DNA of 64,000 nucleotides. Origin: Bosea sp. (in: a-proteobacteria) (GTDB taxonomy: Bacteria; Pseudomonadota; Alphaproteobacteria; Rhizobiales; Beijerinckiaceae). The notes under the pieces were generated by a model. The model was not told where the DNA came from. It made no database searches and worked only from the letters and a program-made list of their open reading frames with translations. Location of the stretch: assembly GCF_023953965.1 (NCBI RefSeq), contig NZ_JAMLIX010000001.1, positions 1,231,001-1,295,000 on the forward strand, given 5' to 3'. Both the position numbers and the translations under genes were made by a program. Of this stretch, positions 32,116 to 40,633 are shown piece after piece (the first letter of the stretch is position 1; each line of letters starts with the position of its first letter).

Positions 32116-32754
32116 CTATTCCTCGATCTTCGCCGGCTTGATCTCGTGCTTCAGGATCAGCGGCGTCTGCGCCAGCGCGAAGGCCATGGTCAGCGGCATC
32201 ACGCCCCAGACCTTGAAGGCGACCCAGAAATCCTGGGTCTGCGTGCGCCAGACGACCTCGTTCAAGGCCGCCAGCACGAAGAAGAACAGTCCCCAGCGGA
32301 AGGTCAGCTTGCGCCAGCCCTCGGCGTCGAGCTGCAGCACCGTCTCCAGCACCAGCGCCAGCAGCGAACGCCCGAAGAGAAGCCCGCCGAGCAGCACCGC
32401 GCCGAACAGCGCGTTGACGATGGTGGGCTTGACCTTGATGAAGAAGGCGTCGTCCAGCGCCAGCGTCAGCCCGCCGAAGACGGTGACGACGACGGCGTTG
32501 ACGATCGCCATGCGCGGCAGATAGCCCATCAGCGCCCGCGACAGCGCCAGCGCCACGAGCGAGGCCACGATGAAGACGCCGGTCGCGACGAAGATGCGCC
32601 GATCCTCGGCCACGCCGAACAGCCGGTCGCCATAGGAATTGGCGAAGAAGAAGATCGCCAGCGGCCCGAATTCCAGCGCGAGCTTCAGGAGCGGATGGAC
32701 CGCCCTGCCCTTCTCAGCCGTGCCGCCGGCCGGCTGCCGCATCGTCCCGCTCAC
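32116..32754 (-). CDS. ispZ: Septation protein A / inner-membrane protein YciB family
   Basis: A 212-residue membrane protein with about five to six helices. Family signatures are 'LKLALEFGPLAIFFFANSYGDRLFG', 'DDAFFIKVKPTIVNALFGAVLLGGLLFGRSLLALVLE' and 'WRKLTFRWGLFFFVLAALNEVVWR'. Members are needed for normal septation and envelope integrity. The GTG start at 32752-32754 overlaps the ftsY stop by four bases (GTGA); an ATG at 32742 is an alternative. The ftsY-ispZ pairing is conserved in Hyphomicrobiales. Confidence 0.92.
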   Translation of the reverse strand: MSGTMRQPAGGTAEKGRAVHPLLKLALEFGPLAIFFFANSYGDRLFGVAEDRRIFVATGVFIVASLVALALSRALMGYLPRMAIVNAVVVTVFGGLTLALDDAFFIKVKPTIVNALFGAVLLGGLLFGRSLLALVLETVLQLDAEGWRKLTFRWGLFFFVLAALNEVVWRTQTQDFWVAFKVWGVMPLTMAFALAQTPLILKHEIKPAKIEE

Positions 32755-33878
32755 GCCGCTTCTCCCAAACCCGCCACGGCGCGGGCGAAATCGCGCGCCG
32801 AGAACGGCTCCAGATCCTCGACGCTCTCGCCGACGCCGATGAAATGCACCGGCAGGCCGAACTCAGCCGCCAGCGCCACCAGGATGCCGCCGCGCGCCGT
32901 GCCGTCGAGCTTGGTCATGACGAGCCCGGTGACGCCCGCCGTCTCGCGGAAAGCCTCGACCTGGCTGATCGCGTTCTGGCCGACGGTGGCGTCGAGCACC
33001 AGGAGCGCCGCATGCGGGGCGCTTTCGTCCTGCTTGCGGATGACGCGCACCACCTTGGCGAGCTCGTCCATCAGCCCTTGCTTGTTCTGCAGCCTGCCGG
33101 CGGTGTCGATCATCAGCACGTCGGTATTGTTCGCCTTGGCCTTCTGCAGCGCCTCGAAGGCGAGGCCTGCCGCATCCGCGCCCTGCCGGCCGAAGACGAC
33201 CTCGGCCCCGGTGCGCTCGCCCCAGACGCGCAGCTGCTCGATCGCCGCGGCGCGAAACGTGTCGCCGGCCGCCAGCATCACCGATTTGCCCTCGGCGCGG
33301 AATTTCGCGGCGAGCTTGCCGATCGTGGTGGTCTTGCCGGAGCCATTGACCCCGACCATCAGCAGCACGAACGGCTTTTTCGTGGCGTCGACGGAAAGCG
33401 GCTGCGCGACGGGCGAAAGGATCGTCTCGATCTCGCGGGCCAGGATCGCCTTCACCTCGTCGGGCTCTATGAGCTTGTCGTAGCGGCCCTCGCCGACCGC
33501 CTTGGCGATCCGGGCCGAGGTGGCGAGCCCGAGATCGGCCTGGATCAGGATGTCCTCCAGATCCTCGAGCGTGCCGGCATCGAGCCTGCGCTTGGTGAAG
33601 AGGTCGGTGATCCCCGTCGTCAGCGCCGAGGAGGTGCGCGACAGCCCCTCCGTCAGCCGCCGCCACCAGCTCCGCTTCGGCTGCGGCGCGGGGGTGGGAG
33701 CAGCCAAGGGCTCGGGTTCCGCCGGCGGCGCGATGATCTCGACGGGTGCGGGTGGCGCAACGGATTCGACGACCGGCGCCGGAGCGGCCTCACCGGTTTC
33801 CGGCTTCGGCTCCTCGTCGCGTCCGAACAGCCTCGAAAAGAAGCCGCGTTTCTTCGGGTCGGTCTCGCTCATCGCCAT
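32751..33878 (-). CDS. ftsY: Signal recognition particle receptor FtsY
   Basis: A 375-residue SRP-family GTPase. A short acidic and Pro-rich A-domain (1-70) replaces the long one of E. coli. The NG domain follows, with G1 'GVNGSGKTTTIGKLAA', insertion-box 'AAGDTFRAAAIEQL', G3 'IDTAGRLQNK', G4 'TKLDGTARGG' and the closing 'GLPVHFIGVGESVEDLEPF'. It docks ribosome-SRP complexes at the membrane for co-translational insertion. ATGs at 33878 and 33872 both fit the start. Forms an operon with ispZ, divergent from the pseudouridine synthase 64 bases away. Confidence 0.97.
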   Translation of the reverse strand: MAMSETDPKKRGFFSRLFGRDEEPKPETGEAAPAPVVESVAPPAPVEIIAPPAEPEPLAAPTPAPQPKRSWWRRLTEGLSRTSSALTTGITDLFTKRRLDAGTLEDLEDILIQADLGLATSARIAKAVGEGRYDKLIEPDEVKAILAREIETILSPVAQPLSVDATKKPFVLLMVGVNGSGKTTTIGKLAAKFRAEGKSVMLAAGDTFRAAAIEQLRVWGERTGAEVVFGRQGADAAGLAFEALQKAKANNTDVLMIDTAGRLQNKQGLMDELAKVVRVIRKQDESAPHAALLVLDATVGQNAISQVEAFRETAGVTGLVMTKLDGTARGGILVALAAEFGLPVHFIGVGESVEDLEPFSARDFARAVAGLGEAA

Positions 33879-33942
33879 CCTGTCTTCAGCCGGGCGCGCC
33901 GCCTGGGTTGCGCCCGCGGTCCGGCTTCGCTAGCGCAATGCC

Positions 33943-34689
33943 ATGGCGCAGCCGGACCGACCAGAAAATTCGCAAGCAGCGGGACAAGTTGACGCCGCCC
34001 CGCCGGTGCCGCTCATCTACCGCGACGCCATGATGCTCGTCATCGACAAGCCCGCCGGCCTGCCCGTCCATAGCGGGCCCCCGGCGCAGCGCCGGTCGAT
34101 CCCCGTGCTCACCGATCATCTCGACGCGCTGCGCTTCGGCCTGCCGCGCCGGCCGGAAGCCGCGCACCGCCTCGACAAGGACACCTCCGGCTGCCTCATC
34201 CTCGGACGGCATCCCCGCGCGATGGCCGAGCTCAACCAGATGTTCCGCGACGGCCGGATCGGCAAGACCTACTGGGCGATCGTGCAGGGCGGTCCCGCGG
34301 AGGAGGAGGGGCTGATCGATCTTCCCCTGGCGCGCCGCTCGCCCGAGCGCGGCTGGTGGATGAAGGTCGCTTCCCACGGCCTGCCCTCGCGGACCCGCTA
34401 TCGCGTCCTCGGCCGGGGCGAGAGCGAGCATGGCCCGCTCGCCTGGCTTGCGCTCGAGCCGCTGACGGGACGCACGCACCAGCTGCGCGTCCATTGCGCG
34501 GAGAGCGGCTGGCCGATGCTCGGCGACGAGATCTATGGCGATGCCCCGCGCGAGGGCGGCCCGGGCCTCCAGCTCCATGCCCGCTCCGTCACCGTGCCGC
34601 TCTACAAGAAGCGCGAGCCGATCCATGTCGAGGCGCCGCCGCCGCAGCACATGCTGCTGGCGCTGAGGACCTGCGGCTGGGACGGATAG
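33943..34689 (+). CDS. RluA-family RNA pseudouridine synthase
   Basis: A 248-residue pseudouridine synthase that converts uridine to pseudouridine in rRNA or tRNA. Motif I is 'VIDKPAGLPVHSGP'. Motif II, 'AHRLDKDTSGCLIL', holds catalytic Asp78. Motif III is 'PLTGRTHQLRVHCAESGWPMLGDEIYG' and the end 'LQLHARSVTVPL' is also standard. There is no N-terminal S4 domain, so it resembles the RluA or TruC-like short forms rather than RluC/D. The target site cannot be read from sequence. Confidence 0.92.
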   Translation: MAQPDRPENSQAAGQVDAAPPVPLIYRDAMMLVIDKPAGLPVHSGPPAQRRSIPVLTDHLDALRFGLPRRPEAAHRLDKDTSGCLILGRHPRAMAELNQMFRDGRIGKTYWAIVQGGPAEEEGLIDLPLARRSPERGWWMKVASHGLPSRTRYRVLGRGESEHGPLAWLALEPLTGRTHQLRVHCAESGWPMLGDEIYGDAPREGGPGLQLHARSVTVPLYKKREPIHVEAPPPQHMLLALRTCGWDG

Positions 34690-34694
34690 CGGGA

Positions 34695-34991
34695 TCAAGT
34701 CCCCAGCGCGTCGATCGCCCGCGCCAGCCTCACGTCGAGCTCGGTCAGCCCGCCGGCGTCATGGGTCGTCAGCGTGACGTCGACGGTCCGGTAGACGTTC
34801 GACCATTCCGGGTGATGGTTCATCGCCTCGGCCAGCAGGGCGACGCGCGTCATCCAGCCGAAGGCTTCGCTGAAATCGCGGAAGGCGAAGCGCTTGACGA
34901 TCGCCTCGCGCGCCCCGGCCGGCTTCCAGCCGGTGAGCGTCGTGAGCGCCTCGGCCTGTGCCTCGGGCGAGAGCCGTTTCGGCCGCGTCAT
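34695..34991 (-). CDS. phhB: Pterin-4a-carbinolamine dehydratase
   Basis: A 98-residue PCD/DCoH protein. The active-site signature is 'EAMNHHPEWSNVYRTVDVTLTTHDAGGLT', with His59, His60 and His77. It dehydrates 4a-hydroxytetrahydrobiopterin, normally to recycle the cofactor of phenylalanine hydroxylase; no hydroxylase is encoded in this window, and stand-alone copies may instead support molybdopterin or folate chemistry. The ATG overlaps the stop of thpR by four bases (ATGA), so the two genes are coupled. Confidence 0.93.
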   Translation of the reverse strand: MTRPKRLSPEAQAEALTTLTGWKPAGAREAIVKRFAFRDFSEAFGWMTRVALLAEAMNHHPEWSNVYRTVDVTLTTHDAGGLTELDVRLARAIDALGT

Positions 34992-35560
34992 CGGCGTATC
35001 TCCCGCGGCCGGCGGTTCGGATAGGCGGGGCCGAGCGGATAGGCCGCCTCCAGCACATAGGGCCCGCCGCCGGTCGATTCCCGCGACGACATCAGCGCGA
35101 TGCGGCGCGCCGTGAAGCCGAGCGGCCGGACGATCGGATGCAGGCTGAGATAATGCGCGACCTCGGCGGCCGAGGTGTCGCGCAGCCTGGCCAGCGTGAC
35201 ATGGGGCACGAATTTGCGTCCCTCCGCCGGCAGGCCGAGCCGGCGCATCTGCCGCTCCAGATCGGACTGGAGATCGGTGAGCGCCTTGCCCGGCTGCACC
35301 CGCGCGAAGACGGCGCGCGGCTTGTCGCCGCCGAAGCTGCCGAGCGCGTCGAGCGTGACCTCGAACGGATAAGCGGAAAGATCGGAGAGGATGTCGTCGA
35401 CATCGTTCGCCCGATGGCGGTCGACCTCGCCGAGGAAGCGCAGGGTGACGTGGTAGTCGGCCGGCTCGATCCAGCGCGCGCCGGTAAGCCCGCCGCGATG
35501 CAAGGCGAGGCCGGAGGCGATGTCCGCGGGGATCTCGAGGGCGATGAACAGTCTCGGCAT
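34988..35560 (-). CDS. thpR: RNA 2',3'-cyclic phosphodiesterase (2H family)
   Basis: A 190-residue two-histidine phosphoesterase. The paired catalytic motifs are His37 in 'ADYHVTLRFLGEV' and His120 in 'FVPHVTLARLRD'; the N-terminus 'MPRLFIALEIP' is typical. The enzyme opens 2',3'-cyclic phosphate ends of RNA to 2'-phosphate and is known for ligase-like activity in vitro (LigT). Its physiological role is unclear. First gene of a two-gene unit with phhB, divergent from rlmN. Confidence 0.93.
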   Translation of the reverse strand: MPRLFIALEIPADIASGLALHRGGLTGARWIEPADYHVTLRFLGEVDRHRANDVDDILSDLSAYPFEVTLDALGSFGGDKPRAVFARVQPGKALTDLQSDLERQMRRLGLPAEGRKFVPHVTLARLRDTSAAEVAHYLSLHPIVRPLGFTARRIALMSSRESTGGGPYVLEAAYPLGPAYPNRRPREIRR

Positions 35561-35705
35561 GAGCCTATCCTAGTCAGGCGAATGTGACTCCGGCGAGACG
35601 GTAGGCAGGAAGCCGGCCCGAGGGAACCGTTTTCGCTTTTTCCCGGATCGTGCTAGGGAGCGGCGATAAACCCGCGCCTTCCCGATGGGCGACGACAGAG
35701 CTCCG

Positions 35706-36932
35706 ATGACCGTATCCGTTTCCGCTCCCCCCGCTCCGGCGGCCGAATCCGCTTTGCGGCGCCCCTCGCTGGTCGGGCGCACCCGCGCCGGCCTCAGCCA
35801 GGCGCTGGCCGAGATCGGCGTGCCCGAGAAGGAGCGGCGCATGCGCGTCGGCCAGCTCTGGAACTGGATCTACCATTACGGCGTGCGCGAGTTCGACGCG
35901 ATGACGACGATCGGCAAGGGTTTGCGGGCCGCGCTCGCGGAGCGTTTCTCGCTCGATCTGCCCACCGTCACCGCCGAGCAGGTCTCGACCGACGGCACGC
36001 GCAAATGGCTGATGCGGATGCCCTCGACCGGCCCGCACGACCGCGGCGCCGAGATCGAATGCGTCTATATCCCCGAGGTCGACCGCGGCACGCTGTGCGT
36101 CTCCAGCCAGGTCGGCTGCACGCTGACCTGCACCTTCTGCCACACCGGCACGCAGCGGCTGGTGCGCAACCTCAGGACCGAGGAGATCGTCGCGCAGATG
36201 ATGGTCGCGCGCGAGCGGCTCGGCGATTTCCCGAACCGCAAGGCGCCGGAAGGCGCCTTCGTGCCGAATGACGGCGGGCGCTTCGTCTCCAACATCGTCT
36301 TCATGGGCATGGGCGAGCCGCTCTACAATTTCGAGAGCGTGCGCGACGCCATCGCCGTGATGTCGGACGACCAGGGCCTGTCGCTCGGGCGCCGGCGCAT
36401 CACCGTCTCGACCTCGGGCGTGGTGCCGCAGATCGGCCCGCTGGGAGCCGAGATGGGCACGATGCTGGCGATCTCGCTGCATGCGGTGCGCGACGAGCTG
36501 CGCAACGAGCTGGTGCCGCTCAACAGGAAATACCCGATCAGGGAGCTGCTCGAGGCCTGCCGGAACTATCCGGGCCTGTCGAACGCGAAACGCATCACCT
36601 TTGAGTATGTCATGCTCAAGGGCGTGAACGATTCCGACGCCGAGGCGCGCGAGCTGGTGCGGCTGCTCAAGGGCATCCCGGCCAAGATCAACCTGATCCC
36701 GTTCAATCCCTGGCCCGGCACGACATACGAATGCTCGGACTGGGACCGGATCGAGCGCTTCTCCGAGATCGTCTTCCGCGCCGGCTACGCCTCGCCGGTG
36801 CGCACCCCGCGCGGGCGCGACATCCTCGCCGCCTGCGGCCAGCTCAAGAGCGAGACCGAAAAGCTTTCCGCCCGCGCCAGGCTGATGCTGGACGAGGCGC
36901 AGGCCGCTGCTCCCGCTGTCGCGGCGGAATAA
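35706..36932 (+). CDS. rlmN: Dual-specificity RNA methyltransferase RlmN (23S rRNA A2503, tRNA A37)
   Basis: A 408-residue radical-SAM enzyme. The 4Fe-4S cluster is bound by Cys138, Cys142 and Cys145 in 'GCTLTCTFCHTG', and the resolving Cys lies in 'ILAACGQLKSE' near the end. 'NIVFMGMGEPLYNF' and 'RITVSTSGVVPQI' are family hallmarks. It methylates C2 of A2503 in 23S rRNA and A37 of some tRNAs, affecting fidelity. An N-terminal Ala-rich extension precedes the usual start region. ATG at 35706 or 35685 are both possible; I prefer the former. The next gene starts 3 bases after its stop. Confidence 0.95.
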   Translation: MTVSVSAPPAPAAESALRRPSLVGRTRAGLSQALAEIGVPEKERRMRVGQLWNWIYHYGVREFDAMTTIGKGLRAALAERFSLDLPTVTAEQVSTDGTRKWLMRMPSTGPHDRGAEIECVYIPEVDRGTLCVSSQVGCTLTCTFCHTGTQRLVRNLRTEEIVAQMMVARERLGDFPNRKAPEGAFVPNDGGRFVSNIVFMGMGEPLYNFESVRDAIAVMSDDQGLSLGRRRITVSTSGVVPQIGPLGAEMGTMLAISLHAVRDELRNELVPLNRKYPIRELLEACRNYPGLSNAKRITFEYVMLKGVNDSDAEARELVRLLKGIPAKINLIPFNPWPGTTYECSDWDRIERFSEIVFRAGYASPVRTPRGRDILAACGQLKSETEKLSARARLMLDEAQAAAPAVAAE

Positions 36933-36935
36933 GCC

Positions 36936-37433
36936 TTGCTGCGCTGGCTCGTGCTCATCCCCTTCGCCTGCCTCGTCGCGATGGGGGCGGGGCTGTTCGC
37001 GCTCGCCATGGCGAGCGTCGCCTCGCCGGCGCTGGCGCTGATGATCGGCGGCGGCATCGAGCGGCTCGTCGACATCCTGCTCGGTTTCGCCGAGAGCGGC
37101 ATGGATCCTGCGCCGGCGGCGCAGGCGGCCTTTGCCCTGGTCGCCCGGCTCGGGCGTGCGATCATCGTCGCGCCGGTGGTGCTCGTCGCGATCGGCTCGG
37201 AGCTGTTCAGGCTGCGCGGCGGGCTCGTCCAGAGCGGGATGACCGGCTTCCTCGCCGCGCTCTTGCCGCTCGCCATGCTGCGGCTGTCGCGCGCGCCGAG
37301 CGCGGCCGAGATCCAGATCGTCTCCGGCCTCTTCCTGGTCGGAGCGGCGACGGGCTTCGTCTACTGGCTGATCGCCGGGCGCGGTGCCGGCGGCGAAGGT
37401 GCATCCGCGCGCGGAATCCAGCGGGCCGATTGA
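36936..37433 (+). CDS. Hypothetical four-helix membrane protein downstream of rlmN
   Basis: A 165-residue protein I do not recognise. It has about four hydrophobic segments: 'LVLIPFACLVAMGAGLFALAMASV', 'IIVAPVVLVAIGSELF', 'GMTGFLAALLPLAMLRL' and 'IVSGLFLVGAATGFVYWLIAG', with a short polar C-terminus. It starts with TTG at 36936, 3 bases after the rlmN stop, so it is probably translated from the rlmN transcript. Similar small membrane proteins follow rlmN in other Hyphomicrobiales as far as I recall. No catalytic motif is visible. Confidence 0.7.
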   Translation: MLRWLVLIPFACLVAMGAGLFALAMASVASPALALMIGGGIERLVDILLGFAESGMDPAPAAQAAFALVARLGRAIIVAPVVLVAIGSELFRLRGGLVQSGMTGFLAALLPLAMLRLSRAPSAAEIQIVSGLFLVGAATGFVYWLIAGRGAGGEGASARGIQRAD

Positions 37434-37506
37434 GCCCGGCATCTGCCGTTGCGTCAGTTGGCGCACGCGCCCATAGTGCCAAGTCCGCTCTGACGGAGTC
37501 CCGACC

Positions 37507-38142
37507 ATGCGCACGCTGCCGTTTCTGCGATTGCTCGCCCTGCTTGCTTTCGGTGTCGCTGCGGCGTCAACCTTAGCCCAATCGGCGCGGCAGCCGGTCG
37601 CGCTCGTCCTGATCCCCGGTGCCGGTGGTATCGATCCGCGGGATTTCCTGGTGAGGAGCGAGCCGATCTTTCAATCCGCCGGGCTGGAAACCGTGTTGAC
37701 CACGAGTGCGGGGCAGGCGGGTTCGCTGATCTCCCAGTTCAAGGGCCGGGGCATGCGCGTCGTCCTGGTGGGCATGAGCCTCGGTGCGGTCACGGCGGCG
37801 CAGGCCGTGGCGAACGGGGCGCAGCCCGACGGTGTCGTCTTTGCCTCCGGCGGGCTTCTACCGCCGGGCACGCCGAACGGCTCGGTCGTGGGAACGCTCG
37901 GCGATCCCTCCCGGCTGCCGCGAACGCTCGTGCTGCATCATCGCGGCGACCAGTGCTTCCTCACGCCGCCCGAGGCGGTGCCGGAATTCGTCCGCTGGTC
38001 GCGCGGCCGCGCGCGGGCGAGCTGGATCAGCGGCGGCGGCGGCTTCGGGCCGCCCTGCCGCCCGAATACGCCCCATACCTTCGAGGGCCGGCAGCAGGCC
38101 GCGGCCGGCGCGATCATCCAGTTCGCGCGCAGCGCGCGCTGA
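37507..38142 (+). CDS. Secreted alpha/beta-hydrolase-like protein
   Basis: A 211-residue protein with a signal peptide (cleavage near 'STLAQSARQ', residue 25). The rest reads as a small alpha/beta hydrolase: 'VALVLIPGAGG' is the first strand and oxyanion loop, 'VVLVGMSLGAVTAAQA' has the nucleophile elbow G-M-S91-L-G, and Asp148 ('LHHRGDQC') and His190 ('NTPHTF') complete a plausible triad. Cys150 and Cys184 could form a disulphide. The substrate is unknown. It stands alone and is convergent with the gamma-glutamyltransferase gene, 9 bases apart. Confidence 0.75.
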   Translation: MRTLPFLRLLALLAFGVAAASTLAQSARQPVALVLIPGAGGIDPRDFLVRSEPIFQSAGLETVLTTSAGQAGSLISQFKGRGMRVVLVGMSLGAVTAAQAVANGAQPDGVVFASGGLLPPGTPNGSVVGTLGDPSRLPRTLVLHHRGDQCFLTPPEAVPEFVRWSRGRARASWISGGGGFGPPCRPNTPHTFEGRQQAAAGAIIQFARSAR

Positions 38143-38151
38143 CGGTGCCGC

Positions 38152-39885
38152 TCAATCCCCGATCGCGACGCCCTCGCGCCTTCCGTCGGCGCCGCCCGAA
38201 AAGCCCTCCGGCGTCTTGACGATGGCCTGCGTGCCCGAGGTCATCTCCAAGAGGCGGACCTCGTGGCCCCTGGCTTCGAGCGCGGCCTTCCAGGCTTCGG
38301 CTTCCGTGCCCTTCTCCAGCTCGGTCGGGCCGTTGCGGCTGCCGAAATTACCGAAATCGACCGCGGCTTGCGGGTCCATCCGCCAGTCGAGCAGCGCGAT
38401 CAGCGTCTTGCCGACATAGCCGATGATCTGGCTGCCGCCCGGCGAGCCGACCACGGCATAAAGCCTGCCGAAAGCGTCGAAGACCAGCGTCGGCGCCATC
38501 GAGGAGCGGGGCCGCTTGCCCGGCTCGACCCGGTTGGCGACGGGCTTGCCGTCCTCCTCCGGCGCGAAATTGAAATCGGTCAATTCGTTGTTGAGCAGGA
38601 AGCCGCCTTGAGTCATGAGGCGCGCGCCGAAACCGTCCTCGATCGTCGTGGTCATGGCGACGGCATTGCCCTCAGCATCCACCACCGAGATGTGGCTGGT
38701 GCCGTTCTCGACGCCCTCCGAAGGGGCGAGCAATTCGGCGCGCCGATGCGGCGGATCGCCAGGCTTGGCCCGGCCCATCGAGCGCTCGGGGCCGATCAGG
38801 GCGCCGCGCGAGCGGATATAGTCGCGGTCGATCAGGCCGCGCAGAGGCACGGCGGCGAAGGCCGGATCGGCGAGATAGAGCGCCCGGTCGGCGAAGGCGA
38901 GCCGGCCGGCCTCGCTGAACCAGTGCGCGGCCTCGGCGCCCGGCCCCATCCGGCGCAGATCCCGCCCTTCGAGCATGCCGAGCATCTGCTGGATGGCGAC
39001 GGCGCCCGAGCTCGGCGGACCCATGCCGCAGAGGCGCCAGATCCGGTAGGCGCCGCAGACCGGCTCGCGCTCCTCGACGCGGTAGGCGGCAAGATCGGCT
39101 AGCGTGATGTCGCCGGGATTGGTCGGGTGGCCGGTGACGGTCGCGACGATGTCCGCGGCGAGCGGCCCCGTGTAGAGGGCCCCCGCACCCCGCGCCGCGA
39201 TGGCGCGCAGCGTCGTCGCGAAGGCCGGGTTCTTCAGCAGCATGCCGGCGGCTTTGGGCTTGCCGTCCGGCTCGTAGAAATAGGCCGCGGCCAGCGGGTT
39301 CTTCGGCAGCTCCTTTTCGCCGGCCAGCAGCCCCGCCAGGCGCGGCGAGATCGTGAAGCCCTCCTCGGCCAGCTTCAGCGCCGGAGCGATCAGATCGACC
39401 CAGGGCAGCTTGCCCCAGCGGTGGTGCGCCTCTTCCAGCAGCTTCAGCGTTCCCGGCACGCCGACCGAGCGGCCGCCGACCACGGCCTCCCGGAACGGCA
39501 TCGGCCTGCCGTCCTTCATGAAGCGGTCGGGTTTTGCGGCCGCGGGCGCCGTCTCGCGCCCGTCCAGCGTCGTCGCCTTGCGGGCCGCCTCGTCCCAATG
39601 GACGAGGAAGGCGCCGCCGCCGATGCCGGAGCTCTGCGGCTCGACCAGATTGAGCACGAGCTGGATCGTGATGGCGGCATCGGCCGCGCTGCCGCCGGCG
39701 CGCAGGATCTCGCGCCCGGCCGCCGCGGCCAGCGGATTGGCGGCGGCGGCCATGAAGCGCTGGGCGGTGCCGAGCCTTCCGACGCTGCGCCCGGTCGCGG
39801 CTTCGGGGGCGGGGGCGAGCGGCTGCGCGACGGCGATCTGGGCGGCCAGCAGGGGGGCCAAGGGCAGGATGAGAGACAGGCGCAT
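38152..39885 (-). CDS. ggt: Gamma-glutamyltransferase
   Basis: A 577-residue Ntn-hydrolase precursor. After a signal peptide (1-20) comes the large-subunit start 'AAANPLAAAAGREILRAGGSAADAAITIQLVLNLVEPQSSGIGGGAFLVHWD', the GGT signature. Self-cleavage should occur before Thr396 in 'GTSHISVVDAEGNAVAMTTTIE', which becomes the catalytic nucleophile; the position is nearly the same as in E. coli. Substrate-binding 'RPRSSMAPTLVFD' and 'VGSPGGSQII' are present. It is periplasmic and breaks down glutathione and other gamma-glutamyl compounds, possibly as a nitrogen and sulphur source. Confidence 0.96.
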   Translation of the reverse strand: MRLSLILPLAPLLAAQIAVAQPLAPAPEAATGRSVGRLGTAQRFMAAAANPLAAAAGREILRAGGSAADAAITIQLVLNLVEPQSSGIGGGAFLVHWDEAARKATTLDGRETAPAAAKPDRFMKDGRPMPFREAVVGGRSVGVPGTLKLLEEAHHRWGKLPWVDLIAPALKLAEEGFTISPRLAGLLAGEKELPKNPLAAAYFYEPDGKPKAAGMLLKNPAFATTLRAIAARGAGALYTGPLAADIVATVTGHPTNPGDITLADLAAYRVEEREPVCGAYRIWRLCGMGPPSSGAVAIQQMLGMLEGRDLRRMGPGAEAAHWFSEAGRLAFADRALYLADPAFAAVPLRGLIDRDYIRSRGALIGPERSMGRAKPGDPPHRRAELLAPSEGVENGTSHISVVDAEGNAVAMTTTIEDGFGARLMTQGGFLLNNELTDFNFAPEEDGKPVANRVEPGKRPRSSMAPTLVFDAFGRLYAVVGSPGGSQIIGYVGKTLIALLDWRMDPQAAVDFGNFGSRNGPTELEKGTEAEAWKAALEARGHEVRLLEMTSGTQAIVKTPEGFSGGADGRREGVAIGD

Positions 39886-40009
39886 GGCAAAGCTCCGGTG
39901 ACGGCGGCAGAATAGGCCATTCGTCGCGGCCTGACAGCTTGGAGACGCGCACGCTGGCGGGTAAAGTCACGAATCGACCATCCTGATGTCGCCAGAAGGG
40001 GTTCCCGGC

Positions 40010-40612
40010 ATGCCGTTTCCTATCCGCTTCAGCCGGCCGCTCGTCTGGCTCGTGCTCGGCCTGTTCGGGACCGTGCTCGCCGGCTGCGGCTACAACAACG
40101 TGCCGACGCTGGAAGAGAAGGCGAAGGCCGCCTGGTCGGAGGTGCAGAACCAGTATCAGCGCCGCGCCGACCTGATCCCGAACCTCGTCGAGGCGGTGAA
40201 GGGCTATGCCGCGCAGGAGCGCGAGGTGCTGACCGCCGTGGTCGAGGCCCGCGCCAGGGCGACCCAGGTCAAGGTCGACGCCTCGACCATCAACGATCCG
40301 GCGAAGTTCAAGGAATTCCAGGACGCGCAGAACCAGCTCACCGGCGCGCTCGGGCGGCTGCTCGTCACGGTCGAGCGCTATCCGGAGCTGAAGTCGAACC
40401 AGAACTTCCTCGCCCTGCAGTCGCAGCTCGAGGGCACCGAGAACCGCGTCGCCGTGGCAAGGCGCGACTACATCCAGGCGGTGCAGGCCTTCAACACCGA
40501 GATCCGCACCTTTCCCGGCGTGATCTGGGCGAAATTGTTCTGGGGCGCCAAGCCGATGGAGACCTTCACGGCGACCGCCGGGGCCGAGCGCCCGCCCGCG
40601 GTGAAGTTCTAA
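40010..40612 (+). CDS. lemA: LemA-family lipoprotein
   Basis: A 200-residue LemA protein with a lipobox ending at Cys26 (VLAGC), followed by 'GYNNVPTLEEKAKAAWSEVQNQYQRRADLIPNLVEAVKGYA', the most conserved LemA stretch. The remainder is helical coiled-coil ('NQLTGALGRLLVTVERYPELKSNQNFLALQSQLEGTENRVAVARRDYIQAVQAFNTEIRTFPG'). It is probably anchored on the periplasmic side. The function is poorly known. The ATG at 40010 with an AAGGGG ribosome site is preferred. First gene of a lemA-TPM-TPM cassette; the lemA/TPM association is widespread in bacteria. Confidence 0.93.
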   Translation: MPFPIRFSRPLVWLVLGLFGTVLAGCGYNNVPTLEEKAKAAWSEVQNQYQRRADLIPNLVEAVKGYAAQEREVLTAVVEARARATQVKVDASTINDPAKFKEFQDAQNQLTGALGRLLVTVERYPELKSNQNFLALQSQLEGTENRVAVARRDYIQAVQAFNTEIRTFPGVIWAKLFWGAKPMETFTATAGAERPPAVKF

Positions 40613-40633
40613 AGGGACCGAGGGCGGACGCCC

